Shown one piece after another: positions 34,997 to 43,467 of a DNA stretch of 64,000 bases. The notes beneath the pieces are model-generated. The model saw nothing but the letters and a program-made list of their open reading frames with translations. It had not been told where the DNA came from and ran no database searches. A program made the position numbers and the translations under genes. Within the stretch, counting starts at the first letter, position 1, and each line of letters starts with the position of its first letter. The DNA is from an uncultured Collinsella sp. (GTDB taxonomy: Bacteria > Actinomycetota > Coriobacteriia > Coriobacteriales > Coriobacteriaceae): positions 7,012-71,011 of the forward strand of contig URMO01000004.1 in the NCBI GenBank assembly GCA_900549085.1, read 5' to 3'.

Positions 34997-35063
34997 AGTT
35001 GCGGTGGAATACGGACTGTTTTGACCCTTTAAGCAGCAATTCAGTCCCTATTTCACCGCAACT
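34997..35063. repeat. Long hairpin element with AGTTGCGGTG arms
   Basis: AGTTGCGGTG (34997-35006) and CACCGCAACT (35054-35063) are perfect 10-bp arms, with an inner GGACTG/CAGTCC stem (35013-35018 with 35042-35047). It lies between thrE and DUF2798, followed by an ACCTGTCCCCC stretch. It looks like a dispersed palindromic element; no coding content in 34882-35099. Confidence 0.6.
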
Positions 35064-35099
35064 CTTTTGGTGCAAAGTAACCTGTCCCCCTTGTACCAA

Positions 35100-36668
35100 T
35101 TAGCTGGTGTGGCGCCAGCGAGGGTCGGTGAGAGTTCTCGCCACACCCAGCCCAACGGGCAGAAACGCTACGATGAGCACTGCGCGCACAAACCAGCCGA
35201 GCATATTGACTGTGTCGAAGGTGCACATGTAATACATAGAGCGATAGAGATACAGACCGGGCACCATAATGACAATCGAAGGCACCGTGAGGGCGATGCG
35301 CGGGTAGGTGAGCTTGACTTCAGCCAAGCTTGCGAGCAGCCCCGATACCAGCGCGCCGATAAACGCTGCTGCCTCGGGAGGCATTCCCGTGCTGAGGCCC
35401 AGGAAGGGAATCATCGTCGGCGCATCGACAAGGGTCAGACGCAGGGTATTGGACACGGCACCGATCAACCCAGCTGCCGCGGCCATCTTTACCGGGCTGT
35501 TGAACATCACCGAGAAGCCGAATACGCCAACGAAGCTCATCACCACGCGCAGGAGCGTAAGGGCAAGCGGCGAAAGGCCCAGTGGGGCAAAGTCGTCCGG
35601 CGCTAGGCCAACACACTCGGCAACCATCCAACCTACGAGGGTCGCCATCACAATAATCGATACGGCATATGAAAGGCGCTCGATACCGCTTCGCATGTCG
35701 AGCTTAGCGATGTCGAGGCCTGCCGTAATGAGCGGAAAGCCGGGAATCACAAAGAGCATGGCGCCGATATAGCCTTCTTGGTGCGACATTGCCCCCGGTA
35801 TGACCTGGCCAAGGCCGAGCAATGCCAGCAGATACGAAACGCAAGCGAGCGCAACGCCGGTCGTCAGCGCGCTGAACTGACCAAGGCCCTGCTTGAGAAT
35901 ATGGGAGCGAGCAAAATTGCCGACACCAGCGCCTACGAACGCGCAGGCCATCTCGATAGGGCCGCCGCCGAGCAAAAAGACGAAGGCGCCACAAGCACAG
36001 GCCGCCGCAAGGCCCTGTTGCCAGGGAGCGTAATCGGGCTTTGAGCTCTCAACGGTCTTGAGCATCTCGTGGTATTCGTGCACGGTAAACCGGCGCCCGT
36101 AAATCTCGATTTCCTTTAAGAAGCTCTCCATCATCCAGATGCGATGGGTATTGACTCCCGTTGTGGGCAGGCTGACAACCTCGTTAAAGCAGTGGCCATC
36201 TTCGATGCAGGTGCACTCAAACGACAGGAGACTCAGGTCGACGTGAATCGTGACGCCGAGCACGTCAGCAACACGATTCATGGTATCGCGCACGCGCCAG
36301 GCACCCGTTCCGCTCGCGAGCATAAGCATACCGGTGCGGCAGATGATGGATGATTTATCGGTGAGCGGCGCATCGACGGCAAGTTCATCGCCTGCCGTCA
36401 CGATCTGGTGCCAGTCAGTTTTCATATGGAGCGCGCCGGCACGGACACCGTGGTGCATGGGGGCTCTCGAAAGCAGCGAGTCAAGGCGCGAAGACTGTGG
36501 GGGCTCCGCCGATTCGCCCTCGTCCTCGTCGGGCTCTTCATCGATCAGATCAAAGGAATCAAGCGGCGCTGGCTCGCGACGGTCGATCAGCTCCTCGTCC
36601 TCATCATCAAAGTAATTGAACTGATCGAGCATGTCCTCTTCGATAGCACGCTCGCTCGCATCGTCCAT
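35100..36668 (-). CDS. Threonine/serine exporter (ThrE family)
   Basis: A 522-residue protein with an acidic N-terminal cytosolic extension of about 70 residues (Asp/Glu-rich), then the DUF1212 (ThrE-1) soluble part (SSIICRTGMLMLASGTGAW, THRIWMMESFLK) and about ten membrane helices ending in the DUF3815-like half. This is the one-polypeptide form, as in Corynebacterium ThrE. It should export threonine or serine. It lies downstream of lysS on the same strand but after a 320-base gap containing structured DNA. Confidence 0.88.
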   Translation of the reverse strand: MDDASERAIEEDMLDQFNYFDDEDEELIDRREPAPLDSFDLIDEEPDEDEGESAEPPQSSRLDSLLSRAPMHHGVRAGALHMKTDWHQIVTAGDELAVDAPLTDKSSIICRTGMLMLASGTGAWRVRDTMNRVADVLGVTIHVDLSLLSFECTCIEDGHCFNEVVSLPTTGVNTHRIWMMESFLKEIEIYGRRFTVHEYHEMLKTVESSKPDYAPWQQGLAAACACGAFVFLLGGGPIEMACAFVGAGVGNFARSHILKQGLGQFSALTTGVALACVSYLLALLGLGQVIPGAMSHQEGYIGAMLFVIPGFPLITAGLDIAKLDMRSGIERLSYAVSIIVMATLVGWMVAECVGLAPDDFAPLGLSPLALTLLRVVMSFVGVFGFSVMFNSPVKMAAAAGLIGAVSNTLRLTLVDAPTMIPFLGLSTGMPPEAAAFIGALVSGLLASLAEVKLTYPRIALTVPSIVIMVPGLYLYRSMYYMCTFDTVNMLGWFVRAVLIVAFLPVGLGVARTLTDPRWRHTS

Positions 36669-36849
36669 CCCGGTGCTCCCTTCCTATCGACTAACCCCCA
36701 TCCTAGACAGCGACGGCTAAAGGAAACATAAAAGAGACGGCTGTCATGCGAGCCATGTGTGCAATAGCCGTTGGGTAGTCGTTTGAGAACGCCCCCAATG
36801 ACTATTGACGGCCAAGGCAACGCCGATGCTATGGCACCGACAGCGAAAA

Positions 36850-36942
36850 CCCGCCAGAGCGAGCAAGGTGCCTTGAAACGAGGCGGCATTGATCTTTTGA
36901 TCATGCCGCCGAAGTTGAAAGGCAGATTGCCGCTCTGGCGGG
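36850..36942. repeat. Nested inverted-repeat (cruciform-like) element
   Basis: The outer 12-bp arms CCCGCCAGAGCG (36850-36861) and CGCTCTGGCGGG (36931-36942) are exact complements. Inside, a 12-13-bp stem (36882-36894 with 36899-36910, TTTT loop) and a small CAAGG/CCTTG hairpin form a branched structure. The remainder of 36669-36989 is unassigned apart from the lysS terminator at 36958. Confidence 0.65.
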
Positions 36943-36957
36943 CTTGCAGCGTCAACT

Positions 36958-36987
36958 GGTTACGCGGGTTGGTAAACCCGCGTAACC
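36958..36987 (-). terminator. Hairpin immediately after lysS
   Basis: A perfect 13-bp stem, GGTTACGCGGGTT (36958-36970) with 36975-36987, has a 4-base loop three bases after the lysS stop. There is no T run on the minus strand, so termination may be imperfect. Confidence 0.65.
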
Positions 36988-36989
36988 CC

Positions 36990-38954
36990 CTAGTACATCT
37001 TTGCGCCGGCGGGGATGGAAGCGTCGAGCTGGATCAGGTTGAGGCGCTCCTCGCCCTCCTCCTCGTGGATGGCGCTGATCAGCATACCGCAGCTGGGAAT
37101 ACCCATCATCTTGCGCGGAGGCAGGTTGGTGATGGCGAGCAAGGTCTTGCCGACCAGGTCCTCGGGCTCGTAATAAGCGTGAATACCGGAGAGGATGGTG
37201 CGGTCGGTACCGGTACCGTCGTCGAGCGTAAAGTTCAGCAGCTTCTTGGACTTCTTGACGGCCTCGCATGCCTTGACCTTCACAGCGCGGAAATCGCTCT
37301 TGGAGAAGGTATCGAAGTCGACGAACTCCTCGAACAGCGGCTCAACGGCGATCTTGGAGTAATCGAGCGTGGGCTTAAGCGACTTAACGAACGGGCTTGC
37401 GGCGTTGCCGGCCTCGGCAGCCTTGGCAGCGGCGGCACCGGACTGGAAACCCTTCTCGGGCTTCATGTGCGGGAACAGCAGGACGTCGCGAATGGAAGCC
37501 TGGTTGGTGAGCAGCATGACCACGCGATCGATACCGATGCCGATGCCGCCCGCGGGAGGCATGCCGTACTCGAGGGCGCGTACGTAGTCCTCGTCGTACT
37601 CCATAGCCTCGTCGTCGCCGCCGGCCTTCTCGGCCATCTGGGCGGCAAAGCGCTCGGCCTGGTCGACCGGGTCGTTGAGCTCGGAGAATGCGTTGGCGTA
37701 CTCGTGGCCGGCGATGACCAGCTCAAAGCGGTGCGTCAGGCGCGGATCGTCCTCAAAACGCTTGGCAAGCGGGCTGACCTCGATGGGGTAATCGCATACG
37801 AAGGTCGGGTTGACGATGGTGTCCTCGCCCAGCTCATCGTAAATCTCGGCGATGATCTTGCCAGCAGTCCACTCGGGCTTAATCTCCAGACCCTTCTCGC
37901 GTGCGGCGGCGGCAAGCTCCTCGACCGGCGTGTCGATGGTGACCTGCTTGCCGAGCACGTTCGAGACGATGTCGGTCATGGGACGGCTTGCCCACTCACC
38001 GGAAAGATCGATGGTCTGACCCTGGTACTCAATGACCTCGGGGTTGCCGATGGCCTTGTTGGCAGCCTTGATGACACCCTGGGCGAGCGCCTTCATGCCC
38101 TCGAGGTCGGAGAAGGCACGGTAGGCCTCCATCGTGGTGAACTCGGGGTTGTGGGTGAGGTCCATACCCTCGTTGCGGAAGATGCGGCCGATCTCGAAGA
38201 CGCGCTCAAAGCCACCGACGATGCAGCGCTTGAGGTGCAGCTCGGTAGCAATGCGCAGGTAGCACTCCTGATCGAGCGCGTTGAAGTGCGTGATGAACGG
38301 CTTGGCCGTAGCGCCGCCCTGAATGGTCTGCAGGATGGGGGTCTCGACCTCCATGTAGCCGTCAGATTCCATGAAGCGGCGGAAGGTGGAGAGAATCTGC
38401 GAGCGCTTGCGGAAGGTCTCGCGAACATCGTCGTTGGCAATCAGGTCGACATAGCGCTGACGATAGCGGGTCTCCTTGTCGGAGAGGCCGTGGAACTTCT
38501 CGGGCAGCGGGCGAACGGCCTTGGAGAGCAGCGTCGCGCTCTTGGGGGCAACGGAGAGCTGGCCGCGCTTGGTGCGAACAACCACGCCGGTCACGCCCAG
38601 GATATCGCCAAGGTCGAGAGCCTTGAGCGTATTCCAAGCTGCCTCGTCCATGTCGTTGATGCGGCAGAACAGCTGAATCTCGGCGGTAGCGTCGCGCACG
38701 ACGATAAACATGATCTTGCCCTGACCGCGCTTGGCGACCACGCGGCCGCCGATCTTCACGACGTCCTCAGTATCCTCGCCATCGGCAAGATCGGCATATT
38801 TGGCCTCAATGTCGACGACATAGTCCTCGATCTCGGAGTGCTCGGGATAGGGGTTCTGGCCCGCCTCGAACAGGGCGGCGCGCTTTGCCAGACGCGTGGC
38901 GCGCTCGTCGTTGAGCGTCGAGGCCTGATCGGCGACGTTCTGGTTCTCTGCCAT
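36990..38954 (-). CDS. lysS: Lysyl-tRNA synthetase (class II) with a C-terminal Trbp111/MetRS-type tRNA-binding domain
   Basis: The 654-residue protein has an OB-fold anticodon domain (residues about 55-160) and a class II core with motif 2 FEIGRIFRNEGMDLTHNPEF and motif 3 GIGIGIDRVVMLLT. That makes a normal LysRS of about 500 residues. From about residue 545 an extra domain reads DFDTFSKSDFRAVKVKACEA, SGIHAYYEPEDLVGKT and NLPPRKMMGIPSCGML, matching the C-terminal tRNA-binding domain of MetRS and Trbp111. This appendage is not part of typical bacterial LysRS and should raise tRNA affinity or promote dimerisation. Confidence 0.94.
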   Translation of the reverse strand: MAENQNVADQASTLNDERATRLAKRAALFEAGQNPYPEHSEIEDYVVDIEAKYADLADGEDTEDVVKIGGRVVAKRGQGKIMFIVVRDATAEIQLFCRINDMDEAAWNTLKALDLGDILGVTGVVVRTKRGQLSVAPKSATLLSKAVRPLPEKFHGLSDKETRYRQRYVDLIANDDVRETFRKRSQILSTFRRFMESDGYMEVETPILQTIQGGATAKPFITHFNALDQECYLRIATELHLKRCIVGGFERVFEIGRIFRNEGMDLTHNPEFTTMEAYRAFSDLEGMKALAQGVIKAANKAIGNPEVIEYQGQTIDLSGEWASRPMTDIVSNVLGKQVTIDTPVEELAAAAREKGLEIKPEWTAGKIIAEIYDELGEDTIVNPTFVCDYPIEVSPLAKRFEDDPRLTHRFELVIAGHEYANAFSELNDPVDQAERFAAQMAEKAGGDDEAMEYDEDYVRALEYGMPPAGGIGIGIDRVVMLLTNQASIRDVLLFPHMKPEKGFQSGAAAAKAAEAGNAASPFVKSLKPTLDYSKIAVEPLFEEFVDFDTFSKSDFRAVKVKACEAVKKSKKLLNFTLDDGTGTDRTILSGIHAYYEPEDLVGKTLLAITNLPPRKMMGIPSCGMLISAIHEEEGEERLNLIQLDASIPAGAKMY

Positions 38955-38976
38955 AAGTTAGCTCCTCAAACTAAAA

Positions 38977-39005
38977 CGCTCCCCAGGATTCGGTCCCAGG
39001 GAGCG
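38977..39005 (-). terminator. Hairpin between greA and lysS
   Basis: CGCTCCC (38977-38983) pairs with GGGAGCG (38999-39005) with inner CC/GG pairs; on the minus strand TTTTAGTTT follows. It probably attenuates greA transcripts before lysS. Confidence 0.7.
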
Positions 39006-39033
39006 AAAACATACCTTTACGCGGGACCGTGGT

Positions 39034-39504
39034 CTAGCGTGCGATCTTTGCGATGGTGTAGACGCGGGTCTTGCCCGAAGGCGTAACGACCTCGACGGAG
39101 TCGCCCTCGCCGTGACCGATAATGGCGTGGCCGACCGGAGACTCGTTGGAGATCTTGTGCTCGAGCGAGTTGGTCTCGGTGGTACCGACGAGCGTGACTT
39201 CCATGACCTCACCGTTGGGATCGATCAGAGAAACGGTGGAACCGATGGAGACGGTCAGATCGCCCGTGGTGGCAGCAACCTGAGCGTTGGCGAGGATGGC
39301 CTGAATCTCGGCAATGCGAGCAGCATTCTGGGCCTGCTTGTCCTTGGCGGCATCGTACTCGGAGTTCTCCGAAAGGTCGCCGAACGCGCGGGCTTCCTTG
39401 ATGTCCTCGACGATCTCCTTGGCGTAATCGCCCTCACGCCAAGCAAGCTCCTCGACGAGCTTCTGGCGGCCCTCAGCGGTCAGTACGATCTGGCTTGCGT
39501 CCAT
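39034..39504 (-). CDS. greA: Transcription elongation factor GreA
   Basis: A 156-residue factor that rescues backtracked RNA polymerase. The N-terminal coiled coil carries the acidic tip REARAFGDLSENSEYDAAKD (with one variant at its start, KEARAFGDLSENSEY) and the C-terminal FKBP-like domain has NESPVGHAIIGHGEGD. Length and motifs are standard. It lies upstream of lysS on the same strand, separated by a hairpin. Confidence 0.96.
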   Translation of the reverse strand: MDASQIVLTAEGRQKLVEELAWREGDYAKEIVEDIKEARAFGDLSENSEYDAAKDKQAQNAARIAEIQAILANAQVAATTGDLTVSIGSTVSLIDPNGEVMEVTLVGTTETNSLEHKISNESPVGHAIIGHGEGDSVEVVTPSGKTRVYTIAKIAR

Positions 39505-39557
39505 ACGGATATCTCCCCAACTATGATGTAACGATCAACTGTCAACAAAACGAAAAA

Positions 39558-39590
39558 GACCGGCTAGCCTGCGGGCAAGCCGGTCAGGTG
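39558..39590 (-). terminator. Rho-independent terminator of tatA
   Basis: GACCGGCT (39558-39565) pairs with AGCCGGTC (39578-39585); the minus strand continues TTTTTCGTTTTG toward greA. Confidence 0.85.
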
Positions 39591-39610
39591 CTCACCCCAA
39601 AGGGATGGGA

Positions 39611-39886
39611 CTACTCTGCGTCCGCGTCGCTGTCCTCTGCCTGCTTTTTCTTGGCAGCAGCGAGCTTGGCCTCGAGCTCTGCGATCTCCTTGTCCTCCTT
39701 GGACTCCTCGACCACAACGTCCTCGGCCTGCTTGGTTTCGCCCTTATCGTCGCCCTCCATACCCTCGCGGATATTCTTGACGGTAGAGCCGAGAGACTTG
39801 CCGAGCTTCGGCAGGTTCTTAGGCCCGAAGATGATCAAGACAACGACGAGAATAATGATGAGCTCAGGAGCCCTCAGTCCAAACAT
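39611..39886 (-). CDS. tatA: Sec-independent translocase TatA/TatE-type protein
   Basis: A 91-residue protein with an N-terminal membrane helix ([18 protein letters not shown]), the hallmark FGP hinge and an amphipathic helix ([16 protein letters not shown]), then an acidic/Lys-rich tail. ATG 39886 (MFGLRAPEL) has GGAGGT upstream; the frame continues upstream into the tRNA-Pro region but that is not coding. TatA pores export folded twin-arginine substrates. tatC is not in the window. Confidence 0.92.
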   Translation of the reverse strand: MFGLRAPELIIILVVVLIIFGPKNLPKLGKSLGSTVKNIREGMEGDDKGETKQAEDVVVEESKEDKEIAELEAKLAAAKKKQAEDSDADAE

Positions 39887-39964
39887 GTAGACCTCCACAA
39901 TACAGCGAGACAAGCTCGAATGAGTATACCGCGGGTGCCGCGGTATCACAACAATAGCTAAAAA

Positions 39965-39989
39965 AAGGGACCGCAAGAAGCGGTCCCTT
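39965..39989 (-). terminator. Terminator of tRNA-Pro
   Basis: AAGGGACCG (39965-39973) pairs with CGGTCCCTT (39981-39989); the minus strand follows with seven T residues. Confidence 0.88.
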
Positions 39990-39998
39990 CTCATGCTC

Positions 39999-40075
39999 TG
40001 GTCGGGTTGACTGGATTTGAACCAGCGACCCCTGCGTCCCGAACGCAGTGCTCTACCAAACTGAGCCACAACCCG
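39999..40075 (-). tRNA. tRNA-Pro (CGG)
   Basis: Minus strand, acceptor CGGGTTG with CAACCCG, anticodon loop TTCGGGA (CGG), TPsiC GGTTCAAATCC, encoded CCA at 39999-40001. Confidence 0.95.
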
Positions 40076-40124
40076 TTAGCTCGACTATAGTAACAAAGAT
40101 TTTCGTCGCGTGCTAGAGAAATTT

Positions 40125-41021
40125 TTATTTCTTTGGCGCGTCGATTTGAACCGTGTTGGGAATAAGCTCAGTCGCGCAGGCCCACCAGCCATTTTGCTGG
40201 GCAGCTCCCGCAAGATGGGCTGCTGCAGCGACGGTATCGCAAATGGCAAACGAGCAAGCACCCGAACCGCACACGTCCACGGCAACGGTTCCCTCCTGTG
40301 CGCGCAGCCAGTCGAGAACTGCCTGGATCCGCGGCTCCATCTGCGCGGATATGACGCCCAGATTGTTATGAACGAGCGCATATGCCGCCTCGGCATCGCC
40401 GGCGCGTAAGACAGAAGCAATCGCATCGGGTTTTTCCGCGGGCACCGGGCTCTCATCAAATCGTCGATACGCTTCAACCGTTGAAACGCTCGTCTCGTGC
40501 GGTTTGACCAATACGACAGGTGTCGCCGGAAGCACAGGATACTCAGTGGCCAGCACATCTCCCCCGCCGACGTAGAATGCGGGACTCGTGTGCAAAAAGA
40601 ACGGCACGTCGGCGCCGATACCGCGAGCGATGTCATCGAGCGCGGGGTCGGCGCGGTCGATACCCCACAGCTCGGCCAAGGCAACGATGACCGCAGCGGC
40701 ATCCGTCGAGGGGCCTCCCAGGCCGGCGCACAGCGGGATACGCTTTTCGATCGTCACGCACACGTTGGCATCGCGACCGTAACGCTCGGCCATAGCGATT
40801 GCCGCCCGATAGGCCGTATTTTTTTGCATGGGAAAATCGGATGCCGGAACCGTCTGGACGGTCAACGCCTGCGCCGGCGTGACCGTCACGGTATCGGCTA
40901 GACCGACGGCTGCCATCAGGGAATCGACCCTGTGATAGCCGCGGGCGTCGCGCTCGGTATGAACCCCCAGATAGAGGTTAATCTTTGCCGGCGCGGTAAG
41001 GATGAGGGACCGATCGGTCAC
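40125..41021 (-). CDS. ispE: 4-diphosphocytidyl-2-C-methyl-D-erythritol kinase
   Basis: A 298-residue GHMP kinase of the MEP pathway. Landmarks are LTAPAKINLYLGV and the ATP loop PLCAGLGGPSTDAAAV; the latter has Pro where GLGGGSSDAA is usual. The C-terminal VCGSGACSFAI is the third GHMP motif. The start is GTG at 41021, two bases after the veg stop. veg-ispE linkage is known from Bacillus. Confidence 0.94.
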   Translation of the reverse strand: MTDRSLILTAPAKINLYLGVHTERDARGYHRVDSLMAAVGLADTVTVTPAQALTVQTVPASDFPMQKNTAYRAAIAMAERYGRDANVCVTIEKRIPLCAGLGGPSTDAAAVIVALAELWGIDRADPALDDIARGIGADVPFFLHTSPAFYVGGGDVLATEYPVLPATPVVLVKPHETSVSTVEAYRRFDESPVPAEKPDAIASVLRAGDAEAAYALVHNNLGVISAQMEPRIQAVLDWLRAQEGTVAVDVCGSGACSFAICDTVAAAAHLAGAAQQNGWWACATELIPNTVQIDAPKK

Positions 41022-41023
41022 CG

Positions 41024-41320
41024 TTAGTGCTCCTCGAGCTGGTTGCCGAGCGGGGTAAAGATATGTTCGCCGCTCTCGGGGTCGAACAGTTCGACCTGGC
41101 CGGTAAGGACATCGATGTACTGGTAGGACTGACGCGATTTGCGGCCGCGACGCTCGTCAACCTCAACGATAAAGACAGCGGGGTGGACGCTCTTGATGGT
41201 GCCCATGCGCTCGATGACGCGGGTACGGCCCATGTTGGCCTTAACCTTGACGCGATCGCCCACCATATCGGTCAGCTTCTCGTGGATGTCGTCGACGTGA
41301 TTGACTTCCATCTCTTCCAT
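41024..41320 (-). CDS. veg: Veg-family (DUF1021) protein
   Basis: A 98-residue small protein. The Veg core is visible in RVKVKANMGRTRVIERMGTI and VFIVEVDERRG. ATG 41320 (MEEMEVNHVDD) is chosen because GGAGG lies 10 bases upstream; a longer ATG at 41344 precedes that site. In B. subtilis Veg affects biofilm matrix gene expression; its molecular role is unclear. Directly coupled to ispE. Confidence 0.88.
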   Translation of the reverse strand: MEEMEVNHVDDIHEKLTDMVGDRVKVKANMGRTRVIERMGTIKSVHPAVFIVEVDERRGRKSRQSYQYIDVLTGQVELFDPESGEHIFTPLGNQLEEH

Positions 41321-41450
41321 GAACAGGGCCTCCAGAGGGTGCAATTCAAAAAGGGGATAATACCCCTAAGATAGACAAAACTCTAATACTATAGCACCCT
41401 GATGCAGCCATACGCAAGCAGCTAAAAAAGCCCCGTCCCAAATTGACTAC

Positions 41451-41897
41451 TTACAGATTGTCTGTGTCCAGAACGATGGTGAACGGACCGTCGTTGACTA
41501 GGTCGACCTTCATATCGGCGCCAAAGATACCGTGCGCCACATGCTCAACGTCCTGAGCGACGAGTGTCAAAAAGTACTCGTAAAGTTCGTTAGCGACATC
41601 GGGCGCGCCGGCGTCCGTAAACGACGGATGGCGGCCGTGGCGGCAGTCGGCAAACAGCGTGAACTGCGACACCACGAGCACCTCGCCGTCGACATCCGCC
41701 AGCGCCAAGTTGGTCTTGCCGTTCTCGTCCTCGTTGATACGCAGCCCGCGGAGCTTGCCCCACAGCTTGTCGGCTTCGGCGCGTGTGTCGCCGTGGCCCA
41801 CGCCCAGCAGCACCAAGTAGCCGCGTCCAATACGGCCCACGCACTCGCCGTCGACTGTCACGCTGGCGTTGAGCACGCGCTGCACCACCGCACGCAC
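41451..41897 (-). CDS. dtd: D-aminoacyl-tRNA deacylase
   Basis: A 148-residue DTD. The two active-site signatures are present: SQFTLFADCRHGRHPSFTDA and the Gly-cisPro motif NDGPFTIVLDT. It hydrolyses D-amino acids from tRNA. It starts three bases after the rdgB stop and ends a murE-HAD-murI-rph-rdgB-dtd run. Confidence 0.96.
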   Translation of the reverse strand: MRAVVQRVLNASVTVDGECVGRIGRGYLVLLGVGHGDTRAEADKLWGKLRGLRINEDENGKTNLALADVDGEVLVVSQFTLFADCRHGRHPSFTDAGAPDVANELYEYFLTLVAQDVEHVAHGIFGADMKVDLVNDGPFTIVLDTDNL

Positions 41898-41900
41898 GGT

Positions 41901-42542
41901 CTACTCCTCGCCCGTCAGCTTGGCGGACAGATGCTCGAGCGCATGGAAACGATGGCTGATGGCGTTCTTCTCGTCCGCCGTGAGCTCGGCCATGGTCTTG
42001 CCCGGCGTATCGACCGGCAGGAACAGCGGGTCGTAGCCAAAACCGTGTTCGCCGCGGCCCTCGTGCGCGATAACGCCTTCGCAGGCGCCCTCGCCATAGG
42101 TGACCAGGCCGTCCGTATCGATAAGCGCGACGACGCTCATAAAGCGCGCGGTACGGTCCTCGTCTGCCACGCCTTCCAGGTTAACGAGAAGCTTGGCGTT
42201 GTTGGCGGCATCGTCGCCATGCACGCCCGCATAGCGCGCGCTATACACGCCCGGCTCGCCGTCCAACGCATCGACGACCAAGCCGGAGTCGTCGGCGATG
42301 GCCATAAGGCCCGTCTCCTCGACCGCAGCCTGCGCCTTGATGATGGCGTTCTCCAAAAACGTCGTGCCGTTTTCCTCGGGGTCCTCAAAATCGCCCAGCT
42401 GGCCGAGCGCCACAAAGCGCACCTCGGGCATGACCTTGCCCAAAATGGCCTCGATCTCGGTGAGCTTATGGGCGTTGCCGGTTGCCACGACGATGGTCGC
42501 CGCCGGGTCGAGAGTGTCGATGTCAATCTTCTCAAGTGCCAT
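41901..42542 (-). CDS. rdgB: dITP/XTP pyrophosphatase (RdgB/HAM1 family)
   Basis: A 213-residue enzyme removing non-canonical purine triphosphates. Family features are VVATGNAHKLTEIEAIL near the N-terminus (usual TxNxxK), ADDSGLVVDALDGEPGVYSA and FGYDPLFLP, followed by SHRFHAL. The ATG has AAAGGAGG upstream. It is downstream of rph, a common actinobacterial and Firmicute arrangement. Confidence 0.95.
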   Translation of the reverse strand: MALEKIDIDTLDPAATIVVATGNAHKLTEIEAILGKVMPEVRFVALGQLGDFEDPEENGTTFLENAIIKAQAAVEETGLMAIADDSGLVVDALDGEPGVYSARYAGVHGDDAANNAKLLVNLEGVADEDRTARFMSVVALIDTDGLVTYGEGACEGVIAHEGRGEHGFGYDPLFLPVDTPGKTMAELTADEKNAISHRFHALEHLSAKLTGEE

Positions 42543-42653
42543 AGCTGGCCTCCTTTGTCTCTATAGCAATGCCGAGTTGAGGACGACGAGGACTTCGGCC
42601 TCTCTCCCGTCTCAATCAACGGCAGTCTTATACTTCGACGTTTTCCCAGATAA

Positions 42654-42690
42654 AACCTGCCAAAATAAACCTGTCCCTTTTTGGCAGGTT
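42654..42690 (-). terminator. Hairpin at the rph 3' end with the CCTGTCCC loop core
   Basis: AACCTGCCAAAA (42654-42665) pairs with TTTTGGCAGGTT (42679-42690) around TAAACCTGTCCC. It overlaps the rph stop codon. The loop carries the shared core described for terminators at 491, 1509 and 4225. It separates rph from rdgB. Confidence 0.75.
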
Positions 42691-43414
42691 AGGCGAGGGC
42701 TTGGCGCTGAAGCTCGATGAGCTCGGCGATACCCTTGTCACCCAGGTCGAGTAGGGCGTTGAGACGCTTGCGATCGAAGGGCGCCTGCTCGCCGGTACCC
42801 TGGAGTTCGATCATCTCACCGGAATCGGTGGCGACGAGGTTCATGTCGACCTCGGCGTGGCTGTCCTCGGAATAATCCAAGTCGAGCAGGGTGTTGCCGT
42901 CGACGACGCCCATGGAAATGGCGGCAACCTGGCCCGTGAGCGGGATGCGCTCGAGTTTTCCCGCCTCGACCCACATGGCAAGGGCGTCGTGCAGCGCCAA
43001 CCAGGCACCGGTAATGCTCGCCGTACGCGTGCCGCCATCGGCCTGGATCACATCGCAGTCGACGGTAACGGTGTACTCGCCGAGCGCCTTCATGTTGACG
43101 ACGGTACGCAGGCTGCGGCCGATAAGCCGCTCGATCTCCATGGAGCGGCCCTTGCGGTTGGCATGCTCGCGCTTGCAGCGTTTACCGGTCGAGGCCGGCA
43201 GCATCGCATATTCCGCCGTTACCCAGCCGGCCTTGGCGCCCTTGCGCCAACCCGGCACACCCTCCTCGATGGTGGCGGCGCACAGTACGCGCGTGTCGCC
43301 GAACTCCGCCAGGCACGAGCCGTGGGCGTGCTTCATGACGCCGCGGGTGAGCTTAACGGGGCGCAGCTCGTTTGCGGCGCGGCCGTTGGCGCGGTTGACC
43401 TGCATGTATTCCAT
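42689..43414 (-). CDS. rph: Ribonuclease PH
   Basis: A 241-residue phosphorolytic 3'-5' exoribonuclease that trims tRNA 3' ends. Recognisable are [20 protein letters not shown], the RLIGRSLR segment and [25 protein letters not shown] lies seven bases before the ATG, which supports [11 protein letters not shown] as the start. Length is complete, unlike the truncated E. coli K-12 gene. Confidence 0.96.
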   Translation of the reverse strand: MEYMQVNRANGRAANELRPVKLTRGVMKHAHGSCLAEFGDTRVLCAATIEEGVPGWRKGAKAGWVTAEYAMLPASTGKRCKREHANRKGRSMEIERLIGRSLRTVVNMKALGEYTVTVDCDVIQADGGTRTASITGAWLALHDALAMWVEAGKLERIPLTGQVAAISMGVVDGNTLLDLDYSEDSHAEVDMNLVATDSGEMIELQGTGEQAPFDRKRLNALLDLGDKGIAELIELQRQALA

Positions 43415-43467
43415 GGAACTATCCTTTCGGCAAAAGATGTGGCGAAGCCTCCGGCGACATTGCGAGC

